5,213 bases of DNA. Origin: Oscillospiraceae bacterium (GTDB lineage: Bacteria; Bacillota; Clostridia; Oscillospirales; Acutalibacteraceae). Below are positions 1 through 5,213 of the stretch, one piece after another. How positions within the stretch are numbered: position 1 is the stretch's first letter; every line of letters begins with the position of its first letter. A program made the position numbers and the translations under genes. The notes beneath the pieces are model-generated. The model was not told where the DNA came from. It worked only from the letters and a program-made list of their open reading frames with translations, and searched no databases. Location of the stretch: NCBI GenBank assembly GCA_019417045.1, contig DXWE01000009.1, forward strand, positions 20,456 to 25,668, read 5' to 3'.

Positions 1-1267
1 CCACCAGCGCCTCTGTCACGGGGAAAGCGCACCACACGCCGCGCCCGCCGCCGATCCACGACAGCAGGAACGCCGCGGGCAGGATGACGAAAAAGCCGCG
101 CAGCAGGGAGAGCAGCTGTGCCGGCCGGGGGCGTTCCACCGAGGGGAAATACAGCGAGAGCACGATGGAGAATCCCGCGAACGGGCACCCGATGAAATAC
201 AGCCGCAGCCCCTGTGTGGCGAGCTGCTGCAACAGGGGATCCCGCTCACTGTTGAACAGGCCCGCGATCGGAGATGCGGCCAAAAACACGGTCGCATAGA
301 TGACAGCGGAGACACCCAGCAGCGTCAGGAGGGCGTAGCGCAGCGTCGTGCGCACGCGGCGCTCGTCCCCCTGGCCGTGGGCGCGGCTGACAAGCGGCTG
401 GATCCCCTGCGCAATGCCCGTATACAGGGCGATGACCACCAGCGACAGGTTGGCGATCACGCCATAGGCCGCGACGCCGACGTTGCCCTCCAGCCGCAGC
501 AGGATCGCGTTGAATGCGATCATCACGATACCGGAGGACATCTCCGTCACCAGCGAGGGGAACCCGCTGGAGAGGATCCGGGCAACCGTCTGCCCCCGCG
601 GCCGATGCCGGTCCAGATGGAACGCGCCCCGCCGGCGGATCCCATAGGGCAAGAGGATCAGCATGCTGATGATCGGGGCCAGTCCGGTGGCAAAGGCCGC
701 GCCGAAAATCCCCAGGCCGCACGGGAAAATACACACCCAGTCGAGCACCACATTGGACAGGCTGCCGCCGATCATCGCCGCCATGGAGAGCTGCGGCGCG
801 CCGTCGTTGCGCACAAAGCAGAGCAGCACATTGTTCAGCAAAAAGGCCGGCGCAAACAGCAAAATCACCCGCAGATAGGTCGTTGTCATATCGGACACGA
901 TCCCCTGCGCGCCGAACAGTGCGGCCAGCGCGCCCGGCAGGAACACACCCGCCAGTACAAAGGCAGCGGCAAAAACAGCGGCCAGGATCACCGCCCCCGT
1001 GAATACCCGGTTGGCAGCGGTGTATGCCTGCCGGCTTTTTGCAATGGCATATCCCGTGCCGCCACCCATGCCGATCATCAGCCCGCTGCCGTGGATGAAA
1101 CTGTATACCGGGATCGCGAGGTTCAGCGCCGCCAGCCCGTTTGTGCCCAGCCCCTTTGAAACAAAAAAAGTGTCGGCCAGAATATAGCAGGACAGCCCGA
1201 GCATCCCGAGCACATTGAGGGAGGTATATCTCCCAAACTCCCGCCATCCGCCTTTTGGATCCATCAT
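1..1267 (-). CDS. MATE-family multidrug efflux transporter, 3' end cut by window edge
   Basis: Inner-membrane antiporter of the MATE family; members export cationic drugs or metabolites using a Na+ or H+ gradient. An uninterrupted frame of 422 codons runs from ATG at 1267 to the window edge with no stop. The family is usually about 440-460 residues, so only the last helix or so should be missing. About eleven hydrophobic segments are visible, roughly at residues 15-37, 44-67, 88-108, 127-150, 158-180, 185-207, 232-255, 263-290, 313-335, 350-370 and 382-403. TM1 carries ILADTFFV with an acidic Asp32, followed by SKGLGTNGLAALNLAIPVYS, a typical MATE N-terminal signature. The second half repeats the theme (AYGVIANLSLVVIALYTGIA, then QGIQPLVSRAHGQGD). 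It looks closest to the MepA-like clostridial branch (inference). Two ATG codons are adjacent (1267 and 1264); AGGGGG lies 6 or 9 bases upstream. Substrate cannot be deduced. It lies 162 bases downstream of secG, behind a terminator-like hairpin. Confidence 0.93.
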   Translation of the reverse strand, partial: MMDPKGGWREFGRYTSLNVLGMLGLSCYILADTFFVSKGLGTNGLAALNLAIPVYSFIHGSGLMIGMGGGTGYAIAKSRQAYTAANRVFTGAVILAAVFAAAFVLAGVFLPGALAALFGAQGIVSDMTTTYLRVILLFAPAFLLNNVLLCFVRNDGAPQLSMAAMIGGSLSNVVLDWVCIFPCGLGIFGAAFATGLAPIISMLILLPYGIRRRGAFHLDRHRPRGQTVARILSSGFPSLVTEMSSGIVMIAFNAILLRLEGNVGVAAYGVIANLSLVVIALYTGIAQGIQPLVSRAHGQGDERRVRTTLRYALLTLLGVSAVIYATVFLAASPIAGLFNSERDPLLQQLATQGLRLYFIGCPFAGFSIVLSLYFPSVERPRPAQLLSLLRGFFVILPAAFLLSWIGGGRGVWCAFPVTEALV

Positions 1268-1301
1268 CCCCTGCCCCCTGTCACCATCCGCCGCAGCGGA
1301 C

Positions 1302-1360
1302 AAAAAAATAAAAGCACCGGTTTTCGGATCTTCCACGGCCTGACGATCCGAAACCAATGC
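1302..1360 (-). terminator. Intrinsic terminator or attenuator between secG and the MATE gene
   Basis: Read on the minus strand, a 16-base arm (1345-1360, starting GCATTGG) pairs with 1314-1330 (GATCCGAAAACCGGTGC), leaving a 14-base loop and one bulged A. The U-rich tract TTTTATTTTTTT (1313-1302) follows directly. Two G-U pairs form only in the minus-strand RNA and would be C/A mismatches on the other strand, which fixes the direction. It can terminate secG. Because the MATE ATG is only about 35 bases past the U-tract, with little room for a separate promoter, it could instead act as an attenuator controlling read-through into the exporter gene. Confidence 0.88.
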
Positions 1361-1365
1361 TCTTC

Positions 1366-1385
1366 GGCCCACCCGGCGGCGGGCC
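1366..1385 (-). other. GC-rich hairpin just upstream of the terminator in the MATE leader
   Basis: On the minus strand GGCCCGCC (1385-1378) pairs with GGTGGGCC (1373-1366) around a GCCG tetraloop, giving an 8-bp stem with one G-U pair that would be an A/C mismatch on the plus strand. Five bases separate it from the terminator stem. It may be part of a folded leader together with the terminator, or simply a second stabilising 3' stem for the secG mRNA. I do not recognise a known riboswitch class in it. Confidence 0.6.
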
Positions 1386-1429
1386 CTGTTCCCTATGCGG
1401 TTGAAAAGAGAGCAAACCCCAGAAACGAC

Positions 1430-1681
1430 TTATTTTGTCAGGAATTTGCTGATTAACATACCGGCAAACACCAGCACGAAAAACGTGATGGCAATCACCT
1501 TGGTCCACTTGGCGAGCTTGGCATCCAGCGTGCGCGCCTTGCCCTTTTCGAGGAAGGTGTCCGCAGCGCCCGCGATAGCGCCCAGATTGGCCTGGCGCCC
1601 CTGCTGCAACAGCACAACCAGAATAATCAACAGCGAAAAAACAATCAGCACAATGCCGATGAGAATCTCCCAAACGCTCAA
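1430..1681 (-). CDS. secG: SecG, preprotein translocase subunit
   Basis: Small membrane subunit of the SecYEG protein-conducting channel; it assists SecA-driven export across the cytoplasmic membrane. The 83-residue product has the SecG layout: a first helix at about 5-26, then LLQQGRQANLGAIAGAADTF across the cytoplasmic loop, a charged stretch, and a second helix at about 60-80 beginning near AKWTKVIAI. Length is normal for the family. The longest frame begins at TTG 1687, but the perfect AGGAGG (1690-1695) is only 2 bases from it. The in-frame TTG at 1681 lies 8 bases away, so I chose that start; it gives an N-terminus of MSVWEILIGIVLIVF. No ATG is available nearby. The gene has its own promoter (1726-1754) and ends with TAA, followed about 70 bases later by a terminator hairpin. 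No neighbouring gene shown here is a secretion gene. Confidence 0.94.
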   Translation of the reverse strand: MSVWEILIGIVLIVFSLLIILVVLLQQGRQANLGAIAGAADTFLEKGKARTLDAKLAKWTKVIAITFFVLVFAGMLISKFLTK

Positions 1682-1689
1682 CTTCAAAA

Positions 1690-1695
1690 CCTCCT
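1690..1695 (-). promoter_or_regulatory. secG ribosome-binding site (AGGAGG) that decides the start
   Basis: A perfect AGGAGG on the minus strand. Spacing is 2 bases to TTG 1687 and 8 bases to TTG 1681. The second is within the normal range, so translation probably begins at 1681. Confidence 0.85.
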
Positions 1696-1725
1696 ACACT
1701 CCGACCAGATAGAAATAGCTTATAT

Positions 1726-1765
1726 AGGATACCATATGCCGCCAAAAAAAGCAAGAAAAATTTTT
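1726..1765 (-). promoter_or_regulatory. secG promoter with extended -10 and UP-like element
   Basis: On the minus strand, TTGCTT (1754-1749) and TATCCT (1731-1726) are separated by exactly 17 bases, and the -10 box is preceded by TG one base upstream (TGGTATCCT), which is the extended -10 form. An AAAAATTTTT tract (1765-1756) sits directly upstream of the -35 box and resembles an UP element contacted by the RNA polymerase alpha subunit. The expected transcript start is near 1715-1720, giving a short leader before secG. The boxes match the housekeeping sigma consensus at 4 of 6 positions each. Confidence 0.72.
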
Positions 1766-1849
1766 GCGCCCTGCCCGCATATCCTGTGCCCGACAGGCAC
1801 ATACTACACTCGGCACCAGCGACATGCGAGATAAGCGTTTGCCGTGTTG

Positions 1850-1903
1850 ACTGCTGCCGGAACCGCTATCGGTTGGGAAACCTTCCGGCAGCGGTTTTCT
1901 TTT
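1850..1903 (+). terminator. Strong intrinsic terminator pointing along the plus strand, no obvious gene before it
   Basis: On the plus strand CTGCTGCCGGAA (1851-1862) pairs with TTCCGGCAGCGG (1883-1894), a 12-bp stem with one G-U pair, around a 20-base loop. The tract TTTTCTTTT (1895-1903) follows. The G-U pair would be an A/C mismatch in the minus-strand RNA, and the minus-strand copy is followed by AGTCAACACGG rather than U residues, so the terminator works best for plus-strand transcripts. All recognised genes are on the minus strand. It could block antisense transcription from entering the ybaK-parC cluster, or end an unrecognised short plus-strand RNA. The 10-bp core stem also forms on the minus strand and may protect the 3' end of the ybaK-like transcript. 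Confidence 0.75.
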
Positions 1904-1939
1904 ATCCCGGTTTTTCCCCGGCCTTTTCTCCCTGTCCCT

Positions 1940-2434
1940 TTATCCCTGCGCGACCGTCTCCTGCCAGTTTTTGCACACGTCCACCCATCCCCGGCTGTTG
2001 GCGTACCGCTCGAGCTCCGGGATGGTCAGCTCGATCGCGCTGTTGGAGCTGCCGGCGGCGGGAAACACGCTCTCAAACCGCCGCAGCGAGACGTCCAGAT
2101 CCACTGCCACGCCCTCCTTCACCGCAAACGGGCACACCCCGCCGACCGCGTGGCCGACCAGCTCCACCACCTCGTCGGGCGAGAGCATTGTCGCCTTCTG
2201 GTGGTACTGCGCCTTGAATTTTGCGTTGTCGATCTTGGCGTCCCCCGCCGCGACGATCAGCACCGCGCCGCCATCCACCCGAAAGGACAGCGTCTTCGCA
2301 ATGCGCGCGGGCTGCACCCCGACCGCCTGCGCCGCGAGCTCCACCGTGGCCGAGGACACCTCGAACTCCCGGATCCTGTCCTCGATCCCGAACTGCCGAA
2401 AATACTCTCTCACCGCTTCGATTGCCACTGCCAT
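1940..2434 (-). CDS. YbaK/EbsC-family protein, putative aminoacyl-tRNA deacylase
   Basis: Cytoplasmic protein of the YbaK/ProX (INS) superfamily, whose studied members hydrolyse wrongly charged tRNAs, such as Cys-tRNA(Pro) or Ala-tRNA(Pro). The 164-residue product fits the family's usual length. It shows the early SSATVELAAQAVGVQPARIA segment followed by KTLSF, where Lys47 is in the position of the conserved active-site lysine, then the GHAVGGVCPFAV motif (about 95-106). The late loop reads AAGSSNSAIELT (about 126-137) instead of the Arg-Gly-containing loop of E. coli YbaK, so substrate specificity should not be copied from E. coli. Start is ATG 2434, 12 bases after the parC stop, with AAGGGGAG upstream. 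An in-frame GTG at 2428 is also well spaced from that site and is a possible alternative. Co-transcription with parC is likely; no functional link to topoisomerase is evident. Confidence 0.9.
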   Translation of the reverse strand: MAVAIEAVREYFRQFGIEDRIREFEVSSATVELAAQAVGVQPARIAKTLSFRVDGGAVLIVAAGDAKIDNAKFKAQYHQKATMLSPDEVVELVGHAVGGVCPFAVKEGVAVDLDVSLRRFESVFPAAGSSNSAIELTIPELERYANSRGWVDVCKNWQETVAQG

Positions 2435-2446
2435 CGCTCCCCTTTT

Positions 2447-4690
2447 TCAAAATGTCAGCTGTTCCCCGATATCCTCCGGCAGCGGCATCGCGCCGGCGGC
2501 AGGCAGGGACTTGGTGCGGTAGCGCGCGGGCTTGACCGACATACCCTCCTCATACGGCACGGCCGACTGTAGCCGGTGGCTGCCCTTTAAGGTCATCGCC
2601 TGCACGCCGATGGTGCTGCGGGTGGTTTTGGGCGCGATCGCCCCGGTGTGCACGAGCAGCCGGCGCCCGGAGGTGGAGGTGAGCAGGAATTCCCGATCCT
2701 CCGTGATGTGCGCGATCGCCACGAGCGGCGATTTGTCAGCATACGCCCCGATCAGCTTCTTGCGATTGGTCTTGGTCGCGTAGGCGGACAGTTCCACCTT
2801 CGCCACCTTCCCGTTTTCAAAGAAGAACAGCAGATACCCGCTGTAGTCCTTCGTCACCACCATGTACCGCGCGCTCTCGCCCTCATCGAACGCGAGCTTG
2901 GCCGGCACATATTCCCCCAGCACGCTCGCCTTGGTGTCCGGGAAATCGCTCGCCTTTGCCTTATAGACCGTCGCGCGATCCGTGAAGAACAGCAGCTCGC
3001 GGTTGTTGCCCGCCTCCACCACCTGGGTGATACGGTCGCCCTCTTTGAGCTTCTGCTCCCCGCTCATGCGCAGGGACTGGGGGGTGATCTTCTTGAAATA
3101 CCCCTCCGCGGTGAAGAAGAGGGTGCACGGGTAGTCCGGCACATCGTCCTCCTCGTCGTCGGCCGCCTCCTCGATCTCAGAGGCGTACAGCAGCAGCGAC
3201 CGCCGCGGCTGCCCGAACTTGTCCGCCACCTCCCGCAGTTCCCCGATAATCAGGTCCCGCACCCTTCTCGGAGAGGAGAGGATCTCCTCCATCTCCCGCA
3301 CCGCCGCCTCAAGCGACTCGATCTCCTGCGTGCGCTTGAGGATGTACTCCCGGTTGAGGTGGCGCAGCTTGATCTCCGCAACATACTCGGCCTGCACCTG
3401 GTCGATCCCGAACCCGATCATCAGGTTCGGCACCACCTCGCTCTCCTCGTCCGTCTCCCGGACGATGCGCACCGCCTTGTCGATGTCGAGCAGGATCTTC
3501 TGGAGCCCTTTGAGCAGATGCAGCTTTTCCTTCGCGCGGCTGAGGTCGAAGTACACCCGCCGTTTCACACACTCGGTGCGGAACGCCGTCCACTCCTCGA
3601 GCAGCTCCCGCACCGAGAGCACCTTCGGCACCCCGGCGATCAGCACGTTGAAGTTGCACGAAAAGCTGTCCTCGAGCGGGGTGAGCGCGAACAGCCGGTT
3701 CATCACCTTGTCCGGGTCGGCGCTGCGCTTGAGGTCGATCGTGATCTTCAGCCCGTCCAGCCCGGTCTCGTTGCGCACGTCGTTGATCTCGCGCACCCTG
3801 CCGGCCTTCACCAGCTCCGCGATCTTCGAGATAATCGCCTCGAGCGTCGTGGTATAGGGGATCTGCGTGATATCGATGCAGTTGTTCGCCTTGTCGTAGC
3901 TGTACACCGCCCGCACCTTCACGCTGCCGCGCCCGGTCTCGTAGATGCGGGCCATCTCCTCCGGCCGGTAGACGATCTGCCCCCCGCCCGGGAAGTCCGG
4001 GGCTTTGAGGGTGGAGAGGATGTCGTGCTCCGGGTCCTTCATCAGCGCGATCGCGGTCTCGCACACCTCCCGCAGGTTGAACGAGCAGATGTTGCTCGCC
4101 ATGCCGACCGCGATACCGAGGTTGTTGTTGACCAGAATCGTCGGGAAGGTCACCGGCAGCAGCGAGGGCTCTTTCATGGTGGCGTCGTAGTTGTCGACAA
4201 AATCCACCGTGTCCTTATCGATGTCCCGGAACAGCTCCCCCGCGATCGGGTCGAGCTTCGCCTCGGTGTACCGGGAGGCGGCGTATTCCATATCCGAGGA
4301 ATACGCCTTGCCGAAATTGCCCTTCGAGTCCACATACGGGTGGAGCAGCGACTCGTTGCCGCGCGCAAGGCGCACCATCGTCTCGTAGATCGCCGCGTCC
4401 CCGTGGGGGTTGAGCTTCATCGTCGCGCCCACGATGTTCGCCGACTTGGTGCGTGCGCCGCTGAGCAGCCCCATCTTGTACATGGTGTACAGCAGCTTGC
4501 GGTGGGACGGCTTGAACCCGTCGATCTCGGGGATCGCGCGCGAGAGGATGACGCTCATCGCATAGGGCATATAGTTTTTTTCTAGCGTCTCGGTGATCCG
4601 CTGGTTCTCCACCAGCCCCGCGCCCGCGATGTGCGCGTTTTCCGGCAGCTTTTCGAGCGGCGAGGCGCTCTTTTTCGTCTTTTTGGCCAT
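2447..4690 (-). CDS. parC: Type IIA DNA topoisomerase subunit A (ParC/GyrA-like)
   Basis: DNA-cleaving subunit that pairs with the ParE-like product upstream to pass one duplex through another. Complete at 747 residues. The winged-helix/tower part holds the quinolone-pocket helix NPHGDAAIYETMVRL (94-108) and the catalytic tyrosine Tyr141 in SRYTEAKL. The GIAVGMASN strand (192-200) is followed by a coiled-coil C-gate region at about 365-475. An acidic linker (EEAADDEEDDVPD, about 507-519) leads to a C-terminal domain of repeated beta strands (about 520-705) resembling the GyrA/ParC pinwheel. Where gyrases carry the QRRGGKG-type GyrA box, this protein has ATKTNRKKLIGAY (638-650). With the shorter length, this favours a decatenase of topoisomerase IV type over a true gyrase (inference); automated annotation may still call it gyrA. 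Start ATG 4690 has only a weak site (AAAGGG, 10 bases upstream). Position 99, equal to E. coli GyrA Ser83, is Ala, and position 103, equal to Asp87, is Glu. Confidence 0.96.
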   Translation of the reverse strand: MAKKTKKSASPLEKLPENAHIAGAGLVENQRITETLEKNYMPYAMSVILSRAIPEIDGFKPSHRKLLYTMYKMGLLSGARTKSANIVGATMKLNPHGDAAIYETMVRLARGNESLLHPYVDSKGNFGKAYSSDMEYAASRYTEAKLDPIAGELFRDIDKDTVDFVDNYDATMKEPSLLPVTFPTILVNNNLGIAVGMASNICSFNLREVCETAIALMKDPEHDILSTLKAPDFPGGGQIVYRPEEMARIYETGRGSVKVRAVYSYDKANNCIDITQIPYTTTLEAIISKIAELVKAGRVREINDVRNETGLDGLKITIDLKRSADPDKVMNRLFALTPLEDSFSCNFNVLIAGVPKVLSVRELLEEWTAFRTECVKRRVYFDLSRAKEKLHLLKGLQKILLDIDKAVRIVRETDEESEVVPNLMIGFGIDQVQAEYVAEIKLRHLNREYILKRTQEIESLEAAVREMEEILSSPRRVRDLIIGELREVADKFGQPRRSLLLYASEIEEAADDEEDDVPDYPCTLFFTAEGYFKKITPQSLRMSGEQKLKEGDRITQVVEAGNNRELLFFTDRATVYKAKASDFPDTKASVLGEYVPAKLAFDEGESARYMVVTKDYSGYLLFFFENGKVAKVELSAYATKTNRKKLIGAYADKSPLVAIAHITEDREFLLTSTSGRRLLVHTGAIAPKTTRSTIGVQAMTLKGSHRLQSAVPYEEGMSVKPARYRTKSLPAAGAMPLPEDIGEQLTF

Positions 4691-4709
4691 GTTGTGTCGA
4701 CCCTTTCCC

Positions 4710-4732
4710 GCCCGGCGCGTGTCCCGCCGGGC
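4710..4732 (-). other. Perfect GC-rich hairpin in the parE-parC spacer
   Basis: GCCCGGCG and CGCCGGGC form a perfect 8-bp stem with a 7-base loop in the 67-base gap between the parE stop and the parC ATG. No U-tract follows, so it is not a standard terminator. It ends about 19 bases before the parC start, just ahead of the weak AAAGGG ribosome-binding site, so it may affect parC translation or be a processing or stability stem. Its pairing is equally good on both strands. Confidence 0.6.
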
Positions 4733-4757
4733 CCTTGTTGTTATCCGGTGTTCCCTG

Positions 4758-5213
4758 TCAGCTCACATCCACCATGTCGAGGTAATAGCTGCCCCGCTCG
4801 GCGATGATGTCCTTGCGCCCCTGCAGGTTGTCCCCGAGCAGGACGTCGAACATCTGCGCGGTCATCTCCGCGTCGGCCGGCTCCACCTTCACCAGCCGCC
4901 GGGTCGCGGGGTTCATGGTGGTCAGCGACATCATGTCCGGATCGTTTTCGCCCAGCCCCTTTGAGCGCTGGATCGTGTACTTCTTCCCCTCGATCTCCCG
5001 CAGGATTTCGGCCTTTTCCTGGTCGTTATACGCAAAATACGTGTCCGTCTTGGTGGCGATCTCGTACAGCGGGGTCTCGGCGATGAACACCCGCCCCTCT
5101 TCGATCAGGGTTGGGATCAGCCGGTAGAGCATGGTGAGGATCAGGGTGCGGATCTGGAACCCGTCCACGTCCGCATCCGTGCAGATGATGACCTTGTTAA
5201 ACCGCAGCAGCGA
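4758..5213 (-). CDS. parE: Type IIA DNA topoisomerase subunit B (ParE/GyrB-like), 5' part outside window
   Basis: ATPase and TOPRIM subunit that works with the ParC-like product. Only the last 151 residues are here; the frame is open to the right edge, and a full protein would be roughly 630-660 residues. The visible part starts in the TOPRIM domain: KVIICTDADVDGFQIRTL contains the metal-binding acidic residues of DADVD (local residues 13, 15 and 17). The C-terminal domain contains QRSKGLGENDPDMMSLTTMN, the family's QR.KGLGE signature, followed by NPATRRLVKV and ends in LDMVDVS. In the more familiar subunits the segment after DADVDG reads AHIRTLLLT; here it is FQIRTLILT, fitting a divergent clostridial branch (inference). 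Stop is TGA at 4760-4758. The parC start is 67 bases further, so the two are very probably co-transcribed. Confidence 0.95.
   Translation of the reverse strand, partial: SLLRFNKVIICTDADVDGFQIRTLILTMLYRLIPTLIEEGRVFIAETPLYEIATKTDTYFAYNDQEKAEILREIEGKKYTIQRSKGLGENDPDMMSLTTMNPATRRLVKVEPADAEMTAQMFDVLLGDNLQGRKDIIAERGSYYLDMVDVS

Noticed and set aside
377..1159. Plus-strand frame of 260 codons opposite the MATE gene
   Set aside because: Antisense shadow; strongly hydrophilic, low-complexity composition and no recognisable motif.
246..1247. Minus-strand frame of 333 codons in the MATE region
   Set aside because: It is out of frame with the MATE protein, which runs continuously from 1267 to the edge with clear membrane helices. 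This frame's product is Arg/Gly/Cys-rich and has no family features.
1281..1802. Minus-strand frame of 173 codons covering secG
   Set aside because: It overlaps secG in another frame and runs through the secG promoter and the terminator hairpin, so it cannot be a sensible gene.
1764..1812. Short hairpin TGTGCC/GGCACA near 1786-1802
   Set aside because: The stem is only 6 bp with no U-tract, and it lies upstream of the secG promoter; not distinguishable from chance.
1693..1827. 44-codon minus-strand frame upstream of secG, ending with TAG next to the AGGAGG
   Set aside because: It has no ribosome-binding site and its frame spans the secG promoter boxes, so the secG transcript would not contain its start.
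1849..1903. Possible tRNA or other structured RNA at the plus-strand hairpin
   Set aside because: No cloverleaf, T-loop consensus or CCA-end pattern is present; a simple terminator explains the structure.
1844..2572. Plus-strand frames opposite the YbaK-like gene
   Set aside because: They are shadows that cross the plus-strand terminator and the parC/ybaK junction, without domain signals.
2648..4585. Long plus-strand open frame of 645 codons opposite parC
   Set aside because: It is the antisense shadow of a confident gene. The product is rich in His, Arg and Leu with no recognisable domain, as expected opposite GC-rich codons.

Overview
The window looks like ordinary chromosome from a GC-rich member of the Firmicutes, most likely a clostridium of the Oscillospiraceae/Ruminococcaceae type. 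I infer this from the Shine-Dalgarno-type leaders, a TTG-started secG, and topoisomerase, SecG and MATE proteins that resemble clostridial versions. I ran no database search, so the taxonomic placement is a judgement from sequence character.

All five recognisable genes lie on the minus strand, so transcription runs from high to low coordinates. From right to left they are: (1) the C-terminal 151 residues of a ParE/GyrB-type ATPase subunit, cut by the window edge; (2) a complete ParC/GyrA-type cleavage subunit of 747 residues; (3) a YbaK/EbsC-family protein (aminoacyl-tRNA deacylase-like), whose start lies 12 bases after the parC stop; (4) secG, with its own promoter; (5) a MATE-family multidrug exporter that runs off the left edge. 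The first three form a tight cluster that is probably one operon (parE-parC-ybaK-like). The two topoisomerase subunits would assemble into one A2B2 enzyme. secG starts a new transcription unit after a gap of about 250 bases.

The non-coding parts carry most of what is unusual. A GC-rich hairpin sits between parE and parC. A strong intrinsic terminator lies between ybaK and secG but points along the plus strand, where no convincing gene exists. secG has a clear extended -10 promoter with an AT-rich upstream element, and its ribosome-binding site favours a start two codons inside the longest frame. Between secG and the MATE gene there is a hairpin pair ending in a U-tract, only about 35 bases before the MATE start codon, which fits a terminator or an attenuator leader.

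I see no CRISPR array, tRNA, rRNA, insertion sequence or phage gene. I found no convincing undescribed multi-gene system. The best leads are the quinolone-pocket residues in ParC, the MATE leader and the orphan plus-strand terminator.
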